From a virus, in IMG/VR virus record IMGVR_UViG_3300020020_000045, positions 1 through 50,701 of that record: 50,701 bases of DNA, one strand, 5' to 3'. Below the pieces are notes generated by a model that was not told the DNA's origin, made no database searches, and saw nothing but the letters and a program-made list of their open reading frames with translations. Of the stretch, positions 22,018-30,303 are shown piece after piece. A program made the position numbers and the translations under genes. The number at the start of each line of letters is the position of its first letter. Position 1 is the stretch's first letter.

Positions 22018-23571
22018 ATGGCAGCTCAATTTATTCCAGGTCTAACTGGTTTTACTTATGCAAGGGTGGCATCTATGGACAAACGTGCTATAGGTAAACT
22101 CACAGATTCAAATCACTTGGAGAGTTTTCACTCCGATGAACCTGCTAACTATGATAAAAAAGTCATAAGTTTATATACGCAGAGTTCTTTATATAGTAAT
22201 GACTTCTTGGACATGATTAACAAGTCCACTCCTTACTATATCGATAATAACAGTGATGCTTGGAAATGGGATATTAATGTTCCTTACAAGTTCCCTAAAA
22301 TCATTGCTATTCCTCAGAGCACATTAGACTTGGCAACTCCAGGTATTGATGGACATGAATTCCAATTAGTATTGGATACAAATGAATTCTCTAAGAACGC
22401 AATTGTTTCCGTAGGAACTCGTCAGTATGGACCTCGTCTATACGTTATCAAAGACCCCCTTCCTTGGAATAGCGGATTCTTGTATTCATTTACATTAGTA
22501 AGTGACAACCCTACAGTTGATTTCATTTCTTCTACATTCCTGAAAACAGGTATTGAGCTTGAATTGATAGATGCTTCTATTGGTGAATTCGATCAAGACC
22601 TATTAGGACTTCCTCGTTTAGGTGAGAAAATCACAATGTTTGAATCTCTTGGCGCAGGTTACGGATTTGAACATAAAATTACAGAGTGGGCTGATACAAA
22701 AATGTTGCGTAATGCAAATGGTCAACCATTAGACATTTTAGTATATGCTCAATCTCGTAGAAACGAAGGAGCTATCACACGTAATGATATTAAGTGGGAG
22801 CCATTCGTAGAATATTTGATGCGTAAGGCAATGATTGACCTTAAGGTTAAGAAAATGATCTGGGGTAAGCCTGGAACAGTTAAAACTGGTGGTTCTAAAC
22901 AAGAATTGAAGCGTACATCTGCTGGTGTATACCACAGAATGCGTAACAATGGAAACTTGGTACAATATAATAGAGGTGAATTCTCTGCCAATCTAATACG
23001 TTCAGTATTCGGTGATCTATTCTACCGTAGAGTGGATGTTAAAGACAGACGTGTTAAAATGTATACTAACGAAGCTGGCTTCGATACATTCCAACAAGCT
23101 CTAAAAGATGATGCTTTGAATTCAGGACTTACATTCGTTGCAGATAGCGGTAACCGTTTCTTACAAGGTGAAGGTCAACATATCACTTATAACTTTGCAT
23201 TCGATGCAATGGTTACAAGAGAAACAGGACGTGTTGAGTTAGTTCACTTAAAAGAACTTGATTTACCACAAACAAACCTAGAATTTGGTCAGAACAAAAA
23301 ATCTACACCTGTATTCTTTGTGTTTGATGTGTCTCCTATGTCTGATGGTTCGTTGATTAACAACATTCGTGAAGTACGTATGCAAGGTCAACCTTCTATG
23401 ACTTGGGGATATATTGATGGAACTCGTCACCACTTAGGTTTTGCAAGAAGCCAAGGTATGTCAAGTGGTAACAAATTCCCAGGATATGAAATCTGGATGA
23501 AGGACCGTTGTGATATTTTCATTGAAGACTTGTCTCGTACTGTTCTTATAGAAGAGATACCACAGTTCTGA
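22018..23571 (+). CDS. Major capsid protein
   Basis: Product of 517 residues, beginning MAAQFIPGLTGFTYARVASM. Strand-rich, with long beta segments (WKWDINVPYKFPKIIAIPQS), and no signal or membrane parts. Codon use is the least AT-biased of the window, as expected for the most abundant virion protein. The C-terminal part (MKDRCDIFIEDLSRTVLIEE) fits an A-domain-like HK97 end. Its TGA stop shares bases with the ATG of the HNH gene (TGATG). Based on length, position after the scaffold and composition. Confidence 0.85.
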   Translation: MAAQFIPGLTGFTYARVASMDKRAIGKLTDSNHLESFHSDEPANYDKKVISLYTQSSLYSNDFLDMINKSTPYYIDNNSDAWKWDINVPYKFPKIIAIPQSTLDLATPGIDGHEFQLVLDTNEFSKNAIVSVGTRQYGPRLYVIKDPLPWNSGFLYSFTLVSDNPTVDFISSTFLKTGIELELIDASIGEFDQDLLGLPRLGEKITMFESLGAGYGFEHKITEWADTKMLRNANGQPLDILVYAQSRRNEGAITRNDIKWEPFVEYLMRKAMIDLKVKKMIWGKPGTVKTGGSKQELKRTSAGVYHRMRNNGNLVQYNRGEFSANLIRSVFGDLFYRRVDVKDRRVKMYTNEAGFDTFQQALKDDALNSGLTFVADSGNRFLQGEGQHITYNFAFDAMVTRETGRVELVHLKELDLPQTNLEFGQNKKSTPVFFVFDVSPMSDGSLINNIREVRMQGQPSMTWGYIDGTRHHLGFARSQGMSSGNKFPGYEIWMKDRCDIFIEDLSRTVLIEEIPQF

Positions 23572-24044
23572 TGGTAGAAAAATTTTGTGAGTATTGTAAT
23601 AAAAAATTAGAAAAGAAAGAAGGTAGTAAAAAGCAGTTTAGAAGAGACAGAAAATTTTGTAATCAAAAATGTCACGATGCTGCTAAATACGAAAATCATT
23701 CAGTTGCTCACAAGAAATTCAAAGATGAATATGGTTTAAATAAGTATACATTAAAAGGAATTAAGAAAAAACTAGAACTAATAGAATTATTCGGAGGAAA
23801 GTGTGAAAAATGCGGATACAGTAAAAACATATCAGCTTTTGATTTTCATCATAGGAATCCTGACGAAAAAAGTTTTGAAATTAAGGTTCAATTCTTAAAT
23901 TACAAAAGTGATGATATTATTCTAGAAGAAGCTTTGAAATGTATGTTATTATGTTCAAATTGCCACAGAGAAATACATAATCCTTACATGGATACAGAGC
24001 ATGTAAGAAGAGTTTTAGAAATTAAAAATAACAGTAATAGATAG
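23571..24044 (+). CDS. HNH endonuclease coupled to the capsid gene
   Basis: Product of 157 residues. N-terminal cysteines (FCEYCNKKLE, RKFCNQKCHDAA) fit a zinc-binding segment; the nuclease core is KCEKCGYSKNISAFDFHHRN and MLLCSNCHREIHNPYM. Its ATG overlaps the capsid stop (TGATG), so it is translated by ribosomes leaving the capsid gene. The terminator that one expects right after a capsid gene lies beyond it. It is a mobile element at a conserved site. AT-richer codons than the capsid gene agree with recent transfer. Confidence 0.85.
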   Translation: MVEKFCEYCNKKLEKKEGSKKQFRRDRKFCNQKCHDAAKYENHSVAHKKFKDEYGLNKYTLKGIKKKLELIELFGGKCEKCGYSKNISAFDFHHRNPDEKSFEIKVQFLNYKSDDIILEEALKCMLLCSNCHREIHNPYMDTEHVRRVLEIKNNSNR

Positions 24045-24081
24045 GCCCCATAAGGCACACTTATTTATTCTTTTTAACTAC

Positions 24082-24127
24082 AAAAAGCCCTTCCCCTTCT
24101 CATTGCTGAGTGAGAAGGGGGCTTTTT
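24082..24127 (+). terminator. Strong terminator after the capsid cluster
   Basis: Arms CCCCTTCTCA (24093-24102) and TGAGAAGGGG (24111-24120), extended by AAAAAGC/GCTTTTT with a bulge, then a T-run. It ends transcription behind the capsid and HNH genes. Confidence 0.85.
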
Positions 24128-24129
24128 AA

Positions 24130-24207
24130 AGCTATTGGTGTTGCACCTTTTAAGAGTCGTTCTCTTAAATAGCCCTACAAATAAACCAAAAACAAATAAC
24201 TACATTT
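24130..24207 (+). other. Leader with small hairpins
   Basis: GGTGTTGCACC and AAGAG-TCGTT-CTCTT form short hairpins; the same TTGCACCTT core occurs at 9363. An A-rich leader precedes the ATG at 24208. I see no good TAnnTTTG box. Confidence 0.35.
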
Positions 24208-25173
24208 ATGGCTAAGATTGGTAAAATTTCTCCAATTAAGAGGGAGTATAGTTCCTCACAATTGCAAACAATGCAAAGCTCCCTTTCTAATAGAGGACTT
24301 ACAAGAATTCCTGGAACAGGTGTTTTTAAGTTTCCTTATAAAGAGAGAGATGGGTATTATAGAACAGGTCTTGATGAGAATGCTTCTTATATTGCAAGAA
24401 TCAAAGATGACCAAGAGAAACAACTGGAAAAAGACAGAGTGAAGAATCTAAGACAGAAACTTCAAAATGCTCTTGGAGTTGATTTAGGTCCTACTTCTCA
24501 ATTTTGGAATAGTTCAAAAGCAAGAAGTGTAAATGATACTAATCATGTTCAACCTGTTAAATTGAGAGATGAAGACAATTTGTTTGACCTTTCTATTCCT
24601 TTTAGAGAACTTGAATATGCATGGCTTCGTGTACACCCTACAATTGCAAGTTCTTTTCAAGCATGGCAGAGAGGTGAATTTCCAGCTGATACACAGTTTT
24701 ATATTGCAGATGACGAAATTGAAAATGCAGTGAGCTTCAAGAAGAAGCAGAATATTAATAAAGCAATTGTTAAATTTGAGAGCATGTCTCCTGATAAGAG
24801 AAAGAAAGTTGCTCGTCTATTAGGACAACCTGTAGCAGAAGATACTCCAGAACATGTAGTTTATAACTTAATTGATACTGTTCTTAAACAAACAGAATTC
24901 AAATCTGGTAACTTCCAAGGTCTTAACCCTGTAGAGGTATTTACAAGGTTTGCTGATATGAAAGAAAACTTATTACATGTAAAAGATGTAGTAAAACAAG
25001 CCATAGCACATTCTATTTATAGAGTGAAACCTAGTGGAAAGGTATATGAGGGAGAAGCTGAAATAGCGAAAGACGAAGATGAATTAGTTAAATTCTTAGT
25101 TGACGAAGATAATCAGGAAGATCTTATAACAGTAGAACAAAAATTAAAAGGTAAAAAACTAGCATTTACATGA
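24208..25173 (+). CDS. Conserved virion structural protein, head-tail region
   Basis: Product of 321 residues. Segments such as VHPTIASSFQAWQRGEFPAD and TQFYIADDEIENAVSFKKKQ, and the helical C-terminus, remind me of a conserved crAss-like structural family found after the capsid gene. No signal peptide. Its stop overlaps the next ATG (ATGA). It may be an auxiliary capsid or connector protein; the exact part is not decidable from sequence. Confidence 0.7.
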   Translation: MAKIGKISPIKREYSSSQLQTMQSSLSNRGLTRIPGTGVFKFPYKERDGYYRTGLDENASYIARIKDDQEKQLEKDRVKNLRQKLQNALGVDLGPTSQFWNSSKARSVNDTNHVQPVKLRDEDNLFDLSIPFRELEYAWLRVHPTIASSFQAWQRGEFPADTQFYIADDEIENAVSFKKKQNINKAIVKFESMSPDKRKKVARLLGQPVAEDTPEHVVYNLIDTVLKQTEFKSGNFQGLNPVEVFTRFADMKENLLHVKDVVKQAIAHSIYRVKPSGKVYEGEAEIAKDEDELVKFLVDEDNQEDLITVEQKLKGKKLAFT

Positions 25174-25901
25174 TAGCGGTAGATAGTTTATTATACAAAA
25201 TAGATCAGAAACTAAATAAACTATCAGGCAACGAACATCAGAGAATTCAATTAGAAGATAAGATTTTAGCTCTAAACGAAGGTCAACTGATCTTAATAAA
25301 ACAGAAATTTAGTGGTACATTCACTTCTTCTGGCTTGGGATTAGATGGTTTCAAAAAAAGATATGAGGACTTACAAAACCTTATAGAAGATTATATTGAT
25401 CACCCTCTTGAATTGTCAGAAAAGGACCCAAATTTACATCAATTTGTAGCCTCGCTAAATTCACTATCTCCAAAATACATGTTCTACATTGATTCCTATA
25501 TATTAGGAACAAAAGGAAGATGTAAAGATAGAAAGATTTGGGTGAACAAAGACCTTATTAAACATGGGGATTTACAATTTCTTTTAACTAATGATCATTA
25601 TAAGCCTTCTTTTGAATATCAAGAAACATTCAATGAACTTTCTACAGATGAAGTGCTTGTATATACAGATGGAAGTTTCACGCCTACAAAGTTGTATCTC
25701 TCCTACATACGCTATCCTAAGTTAATAGACAAAGAAGGGTATGTAAAATTTGATGGAAGTGCTTCTGTAAATCAAGACTGTGAGTTACAAGATTATTTAG
25801 AAGATGAACTTTTAGATATAGTTGTTCAAAACCTTGCAGAATACACAGAAAATGCATCGGCTGTTCAATCAGCACAATTAAGAATGCAAAAAAGCGAATA
25901 A
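25170..25901 (+). CDS. Conserved virion structural protein
   Basis: Product of 243 residues. A helical N-terminus (DSLLYKIDQKLNKLSGNEHQ) is followed by strand-rich parts, then LSYIRYPKLIDKEGYVKFDG and CELQDYLEDELLDIVVQNLA. The last segment with an acidic L-x-D-x-L-E-D-E-L-L-D pattern is conserved in crAss-like neck or tail proteins as I recall it. Co-translated with the previous gene. Probable ring or tail-hub component. Confidence 0.7.
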   Translation: MIAVDSLLYKIDQKLNKLSGNEHQRIQLEDKILALNEGQLILIKQKFSGTFTSSGLGLDGFKKRYEDLQNLIEDYIDHPLELSEKDPNLHQFVASLNSLSPKYMFYIDSYILGTKGRCKDRKIWVNKDLIKHGDLQFLLTNDHYKPSFEYQETFNELSTDEVLVYTDGSFTPTKLYLSYIRYPKLIDKEGYVKFDGSASVNQDCELQDYLEDELLDIVVQNLAEYTENASAVQSAQLRMQKSE

Positions 25902-25927
25902 ATAAACAATTTAAATAAACAAATAAA

Positions 25928-26830
25928 ATGAGTGATTTTTCATTAACAATCGTATTCGTATCTCCAGTAGGCAATACTCTACCTAGCTCTGGAAGTACAC
26001 AGGACCTTACTCCAGGTAAGTTTGGTTTCTTCTTGAATACGTATGCAGTAGCAACAGCAGGTAACATAGCTGCCGCCCCATATTTTTATGTTGCACAAGG
26101 TAGAACTAACACATACTTGGAAGGAAGTAAACGTTCTGACAAGATTAAAGGATGCCCTACGGCAAACTGTAGAAGTAATGTTACTGAATGGTATAAGGTT
26201 GTAGGTTGTGCTACACCAATTAATCAGGTTACCGATGTTTCTGGTTTCAATGTGAAATGCGGAGAAATTGTAACATTGACACTTAGAGCTCACTCTAGTT
26301 ACATTAACACATTATATTTTAATGGTTTTACACGTTCAGTAACTGTTCAAGCTCCTTGTTGTGATTGCGGTGCTGACCCTTGTGATACAGTTGATGTACC
26401 AGCTCTTATTGATAGTTTAATTCTAGCTCTTCAAACAGAAGCTCCTGGTAACAACCCTGATAACATTAGTTTCAATACATTCTATCAATTCCAAAGAATT
26501 GGTAATGACGCAAGTGCAATTCTTCGTATTTCTGGAAAAGCTTTAACAGCTTATGGGCAACCATGTGATGTGGCTGCGTTCCCTCAAGAATATGATAGAA
26601 TGTGGTTTAGAACATTTGTATATAGTGGACCTGCAACAACAGCAGATTTTATTGTAGCAGACGATTGTAACATTGTAGCAACAGCAACAATCACACAACG
26701 TTCTTCTTATGCAACAGGTACTTCTACTGAAATTGCTCAATTAGAGAAAAACTTTTATAGCTATCATCAGCTGGTCCTAAGCACTTATTCAGAATGGCTG
26801 GCTTCAACCCTCTATTCGAGAGCTGGGTAA
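25928..26830 (+). CDS. Virion protein, N-terminal part of a frame-split gene
   Basis: Product of 300 residues, strand-rich with several Cys pairs (GCPTANCRS, CCDCGADPCD). After KNFYSYH the frame continues with a sequence (QLVLSTYSEWLASTLYSRAG) that does not look conserved. The -1 frame instead continues AGPKHLFRMAGFNPLFESWV into the next ORF. Re-reading one base near 26770 gives a continuous protein of about 385 residues. So this ORF is most likely the N-terminal part of a protein broken by a one-base change or error. A tail or head fibre-associated role is likely. Confidence 0.75.
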   Translation: MSDFSLTIVFVSPVGNTLPSSGSTQDLTPGKFGFFLNTYAVATAGNIAAAPYFYVAQGRTNTYLEGSKRSDKIKGCPTANCRSNVTEWYKVVGCATPINQVTDVSGFNVKCGEIVTLTLRAHSSYINTLYFNGFTRSVTVQAPCCDCGADPCDTVDVPALIDSLILALQTEAPGNNPDNISFNTFYQFQRIGNDASAILRISGKALTAYGQPCDVAAFPQEYDRMWFRTFVYSGPATTADFIVADDCNIVATATITQRSSYATGTSTEIAQLEKNFYSYHQLVLSTYSEWLASTLYSRAG

Positions 26831-27084
26831 CGGCAGGTACAACTTATGATACTTTCTATATTAAATTCAACGAATTTGACAAATCCGCTTACCAGTGGGG
26901 TGATTATATCGAAGAAGATAGTATGGTAATTATCGCTGTACCTCAAGCTCAAACAGCAGCTGTTGAAGCAGTATTAGAAGCAGCACTTGGTACCGTAACT
27001 GAAGATAACACTTGCTTGACTACCACGTCAACAACTACTACGGTATGGCCAACAACCTCTACTACTAGCACACTGATTCCTTAA
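26794..27084 (+). CDS. C-terminal part of the frame-split virion protein, Thr-rich tail
   Basis: The 96-residue frame starts MAGFNPLFESWVTAGTTYDT and ends in a Thr/Ser-rich tail (TTTSTSTLIP-type). Its upstream extension (AGPKHLFR) lies inside the preceding ORF. With re-reading of one base it joins residue 281 of that ORF. The Thr-rich tail is like those in two later virion genes. It could be translated alone from ATG 26794, but a single original protein is more natural. Confidence 0.6.
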   Translation: MAGFNPLFESWVTAGTTYDTFYIKFNEFDKSAYQWGDYIEEDSMVIIAVPQAQTAAVEAVLEAALGTVTEDNTCLTTTSTTTTVWPTTSTTSTLIP

Positions 27085-27108
27085 TCACTAGTCGATTAAT
27101 TCTCACGA

Positions 27109-27146
27109 AAATGGGAGGGAGTAAAAAACTTCCTTCCATTTTTTAT
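27109..27146 (+). terminator. Internal terminator-like hairpin
   Basis: Thirteen-pair stem with two G-U pairs (AATGGGAGGGAGT and ACTTCCTTCCATT), loop AAAAA, followed by TTTTTTATTT. Lies between two structural genes and may reduce readthrough. Confidence 0.7.
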
Positions 27147-27159
27147 TTAAACTAATACC

Positions 27160-27726
27160 ATGGCAGATTTATCACTAGATATATTAGTAATACAAACCTT
27201 TAATTCTAAAACATTAGGGATAGCAGATATTTCAACATATCCTGATAGCCCTCCTGTTCAATCTACCACTATAGAAATAACAATTCCTGGATTTGGACTT
27301 GTTAGCCTTCCTTTTGTCCCTAATGATTTTAATGTATTCAATTCCACAACCTTAGAAATAACGGCTGTTGGAGATGACCTTACACCTATTCCAGATGGAA
27401 TATACACATTAACTTATTCTGTAACTCCAGCTTTTGAGAATTATGTCACAAAGACAATAATAAGAGTGGAGCAATTGCAGGAAAAATTTGATGAAGCATT
27501 CATGAAACTGGATATGATGGAATGTGATATGGCCATCAAGACTCAATCAAAAGTAGAACTGAACCATATATACTTTCTTATACAGGGAGCAGTTGCTGCT
27601 GCTAACAATTGTGCTGTAGATGTAGCAAATAAGCTATATGCACAAGCTTCTAAACAACTAGCTAATTTTATAAAAAGAAATTGTGGCTGTTCAGGAACTA
27701 ATTATATAACCAATTTTAACTATTAA
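27160..27726 (+). CDS. Virion structural protein
   Basis: Product of 188 residues. The N-terminal half is beta-rich (TTIEITIPGFGLVSLPFVPN), like an immunoglobulin-type domain. The C-terminal half is helical with CAVDVANKLYAQASKQLANF and ends in a CGC motif. Position within the adhesion/tail module suggests a tail or fibre-linked component. Not a recognised family. Confidence 0.6.
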   Translation: MADLSLDILVIQTFNSKTLGIADISTYPDSPPVQSTTIEITIPGFGLVSLPFVPNDFNVFNSTTLEITAVGDDLTPIPDGIYTLTYSVTPAFENYVTKTIIRVEQLQEKFDEAFMKLDMMECDMAIKTQSKVELNHIYFLIQGAVAAANNCAVDVANKLYAQASKQLANFIKRNCGCSGTNYITNFNY

Positions 27727-27730
27727 TCTT

Positions 27731-27838
27731 ATGAGTTGTCAACCAAGTAAATGTGTAGATTGTGGAGTTGGAGCTAAAGCCTGTCAATTGATAGGTGGAA
27801 GATGCTCTGCTTGCCATGCAATTCACGTAAAAAAATAA
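27731..27838 (+). CDS. Cys-rich micro-protein, 35 aa
   Basis: ATG 27731 to TAA 27836-27838. It contains five to six cysteines in CVDCGVGAKACQLIGGRCSACH, a compact zinc-ribbon pattern. Its stop overlaps the ATG of the next gene (TAATG), strong support for a real coupled gene. A small metal-binding partner of the tail cluster; function unknown. Confidence 0.65.
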   Translation: MSCQPSKCVDCGVGAKACQLIGGRCSACHAIHVKK

Positions 27839-28104
27839 TGCTATCCCCAAGACTAACAAATTGTGTAGAATGTGCTACAATTCCATCTTTACTATCAGAA
27901 ATTGATTGTAAATTAAAAGAATTGGCTGTAAACTTATACAATAACATCGTTTTTGCGTTAGGGCGCAATATTCCTTCTACAGCAATGTTAGATTTGCTGA
28001 ATTATAAAAGAATATTAACATATAAGCTTTGTAACGCTGAGTATGCAAGCTGTTATACAGTAGAAGAAATAGCCTCAAAAGTAAAAATATTAATTCATAA
28101 ATAA
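27838..28104 (+). CDS. Small structural-region protein, 88 aa
   Basis: Start fixed at 27838 by the TAATG overlap (a longer frame opens at 27802 inside the preceding gene). Product starts MLSPRLTNCVECATIPSLLS, then helical, with LNYKRILTYKLCNAEYASCY. A CxxC near the N-terminus may complement the preceding Cys-rich peptide. Unknown role between fibre genes. Confidence 0.7.
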   Translation: MLSPRLTNCVECATIPSLLSEIDCKLKELAVNLYNNIVFALGRNIPSTAMLDLLNYKRILTYKLCNAEYASCYTVEEIASKVKILIHK

Positions 28105-28112
28105 AATCAATA

Positions 28113-29018
28113 ATGGCAACAAATTGCTCCAATTGTTATAACGGTTGTACACAAATAGTTTCTGACCAATGTGTTAAATATACAGGTGTAGATGTTCCTG
28201 CTTTAGGAATATTGAAGGGAGATTCTCTTTCTTACGTAGAGCAGGCTCTTATTACATTCTTAACAGCAACAATAAATGGTACAGGAATATCTATTACTAT
28301 AGATGAAGACCTATATTGTCCATTAGTTTCAGACTATTTACAAGCATGTGAAACTGTAACAGCTTTAGACCTATTTAAAGCCCTTGTACAGGCAGCTTGT
28401 AACTTACAGGGACAAGTTGATGATGTTGTAGAAGACATAGCTGTAATAGAGGCAGATTACACAATAGAGTGCTTAGAAGATGTAGAAGCTGATGCTGGTA
28501 CACATGCTATTGTTCAGGCTGTTATTAATAAACTTTGTGAAATAAACCTTACTTTAGCAGCTCTAGCTTTAGATGTTGAAACTAATTATGTTAGACTTTC
28601 TGAATTAAATACATTTATTCAAGCATATATTGACTCAACTGTAGGAGCCACTAGATATTCTAGTAGAATGGTTCCTTATACAGTTGTAGAATATTATGGA
28701 ACTTTAGGTGTATTTGATGCTACAGGTGCAGGTTTGCCTGCTACAGTATGGGAAGACATATACTTATGTAATGGACTTAACGGCACACCTGATAAAAGAG
28801 GTAGAGTGGGTGTAGGAGCCATTGTAGGAGTTCCTGGAGGAGCTTTAGCTTCAGCAGTAGATCCTGCTTCCGATCCAACATTCAACCCTAATTACGCTGT
28901 TGGTGATGTAGCAGGAGCTAATAAACAAACACTTATAACATCTCAAATTCCTGCTCATACCCACACTATTATGATGAACAATCGAATGCTGGTGAACTTT
29001 CAGGAGCTAATTATTTAG
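28113..29018 (+). CDS. Tail-collar domain adhesin, frame-broken before its end
   Basis: Product of 301 residues. The long N-terminal half has repeated helical segments (LVQAACNLQGQVDDVVEDIA), then PDKRGRVGVGAIVGVPGGAL and ITSQIPAHTHT, the collar domain of phage tail fibres with its H-x-H metal site. The frame then reads nonsense and stops at 29018. The -1 frame continues with YYDEQSNAGELSGANYLANR to NKQPALAAYYIMYIP, the normal end of the domain, stopping at 29209. A one-base change near 28967 therefore breaks the gene. Likely receptor-binding or fibre tip. Confidence 0.8.
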   Translation: MATNCSNCYNGCTQIVSDQCVKYTGVDVPALGILKGDSLSYVEQALITFLTATINGTGISITIDEDLYCPLVSDYLQACETVTALDLFKALVQAACNLQGQVDDVVEDIAVIEADYTIECLEDVEADAGTHAIVQAVINKLCEINLTLAALALDVETNYVRLSELNTFIQAYIDSTVGATRYSSRMVPYTVVEYYGTLGVFDATGAGLPATVWEDIYLCNGLNGTPDKRGRVGVGAIVGVPGGALASAVDPASDPTFNPNYAVGDVAGANKQTLITSQIPAHTHTIMMNNRMLVNFQELII

Positions 29019-29209
29019 CTAATAGAGGCAATCCTGGATTAGGTACTGATTGGAGATATGAATTACAAAATGCTGTAACAGGTGATCCTGATGTAGGACA
29101 AGTAGCTGAAAGCACAACAGGTATATCTATTGATAATACAGGTGGTGGAGCAGCCCATGACAATAAACAACCTGCATTAGCAGCGTACTATATAATGTAT
29201 ATCCCTTAA
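28967..29209 (+). pseudogene. Out-of-frame C-terminal end of the tail-collar protein
   Basis: Eighty residues in the -1 frame complete the collar domain (N-x-Q-P-A-L-A-A-Y-Y-I-M-Y-I-P at the end, as in other collar proteins). No start codon of its own is evident. Without a frameshift it would not be made. Confidence 0.75.
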
Positions 29210-29213
29210 TATT

Positions 29214-29513
29214 ATGCAATGTGTCCCTGGAATGCCATGTTATACAGAAGGATTGGTTATTTACACAACCTATCCTAAAGGATGTTATACAACAGAACCT
29301 TCTCCTTTTTCACTTCCTTTAAGTTCAGATAGCCTATATTATGCAGGTGCAAACCTTCCATATACAGGCATTCAGACAGCTATGTCTATAACAGAAGCAA
29401 TTCAGAGAATAGATGCTAAATTAGCCCCAGCAGAGATTGTAGCAGCAGTTATTACAGCCATTGAAGCAGATGATACTTTGAGAGCAGCACTATGTACTGC
29501 CTTAAATTGCTAA
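29214..29513 (+). CDS. Small fibre-region protein, 99 aa
   Basis: Starts MQCVPGMPCYTEGLVIYTTY and carries LPYTGIQTAMSITEAIQRID and EIVAAVITAIEADDTLRAAL, a helical segment like those inside the tail-collar protein. It lies five bases behind the collar frame's end, and is probably a chaperone or second fibre piece. Unknown. Confidence 0.65.
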   Translation: MQCVPGMPCYTEGLVIYTTYPKGCYTTEPSPFSLPLSSDSLYYAGANLPYTGIQTAMSITEAIQRIDAKLAPAEIVAAVITAIEADDTLRAALCTALNC

Positions 29514-29530
29514 AAATAAACACTATAATA

Positions 29531-29562
29531 TTAGGATTTTTAAGAGATAGTTCGTAGATTTG
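29531..29562 (+). promoter_or_regulatory. Promoter directly before a terminator
   Basis: TTAG (29531-29534), 20 bases, TAGATTTG (29555-29562). The start would be near 29568, only about 15 bases before a terminator stem, so most transcripts would be about 50 bases, unless read through into the HNH gene. Confidence 0.45.
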
Positions 29563-29584
29563 TTGGTTTTCTATGGATGAAGAG

Positions 29585-29618
29585 TCCCTATTGATAAAAC
29601 GATAGGGATTTCTTTTTT
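29585..29618 (+). terminator. Terminator of the fibre genes
   Basis: TCCCTAT (29585-29591) and ATAGGGA (29602-29608) followed by TTTCTTTTTT. Ends the fibre transcript just before the HNH gene. Confidence 0.8.
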
Positions 29619-29629
29619 AATACTATTTT

Positions 29630-30217
29630 ATGAAAAAGTGTAAAAAATGTAATGTTAATAAAGAAGAGTCAGAATTTGGTTTTTATTATAAAACAAAAGA
29701 TAAACTAAATTATCAGTGTAAGATATGTAAGATATGTAAGTCAGAATATTATAAAAGTAGAAAATATGATAGGCGTTTATATCAACATAATTATAAGAGG
29801 TTAATAACTGACGAAAGAAAAGAGTATTTAAAGAAATATTTAAAAATATATAGAAAAATTCATAATTCTACCCACAAAGAAGCAAGAAGGATGAATATCA
29901 TGGTTAGAAGAGCTTTAAAGTACAAGAACGAAACAAAAGTATTAAAGTCTAAAGAGATACTAGGTTGGACCAAGGAGCAATTTATAGATAAAATAGGCAA
30001 AATACAAGCATCTCACGATATAGATCATAAAATCCCTATATCTTGGTTTTTGAAAGATACCCCTGTTAGTATTATTAATCATTTAGATAATTTACAACAA
30101 ATTCTTTCAATTGACAATAGAAAGAAAAGGAATTCTTACTATGATAATGTGCCTGATTCTTATTTAAAAATGGCAAAGCTTCATTTAAAGCCAAAATATC
30201 AAGATATTGTAAGGTAA
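29630..30217 (+). CDS. HNH homing endonuclease
   Basis: Product of 195 residues. N-terminal zinc-binding pairs (KKCKKCNVNKEESEF, CKICKICKSEYY), basic helical middle, then WTKEQFIDKIGKIQAS, HDIDHKIPISWFLKDTPV and LDNLQQILSIDNRKKRN. The same order and motifs occur in the HNH gene at 10986-11582, so the two are paralogues that probably moved by homing. A compact terminator overlaps its stop. Confidence 0.85.
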   Translation: MKKCKKCNVNKEESEFGFYYKTKDKLNYQCKICKICKSEYYKSRKYDRRLYQHNYKRLITDERKEYLKKYLKIYRKIHNSTHKEARRMNIMVRRALKYKNETKVLKSKEILGWTKEQFIDKIGKIQASHDIDHKIPISWFLKDTPVSIINHLDNLQQILSIDNRKKRNSYYDNVPDSYLKMAKLHLKPKYQDIVR

Positions 30218-30244
30218 GCAAGCCCTAAAAAGCTTGCTTTTTTC
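30216..30244 (+). terminator. Terminator overlapping the HNH stop
   Basis: AAGCAAGC (30216-30223) and GCTTGCTT (30232-30239) form a perfect stem, loop CCTAAAAA, followed by TTTT. The first arm includes the stop codon of the HNH gene. Confidence 0.8.
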
Positions 30245-30303
30245 ATTTATAACCGTTTTCATTATACTTTCCATACAGTCATAATTAATATTGTTATGAA
30301 ATA

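Noticed and set aside
24218-24442. 74-residue rightward frame inside the 24208 gene
   Set aside because: Out-of-frame shadow of a well-supported structural gene.
26740-26790. Programmed -1 frameshift at GAAAAAC
   Set aside because: The -1 frame meets a TAG right after this site, so slippage here would not reach the second ORF.
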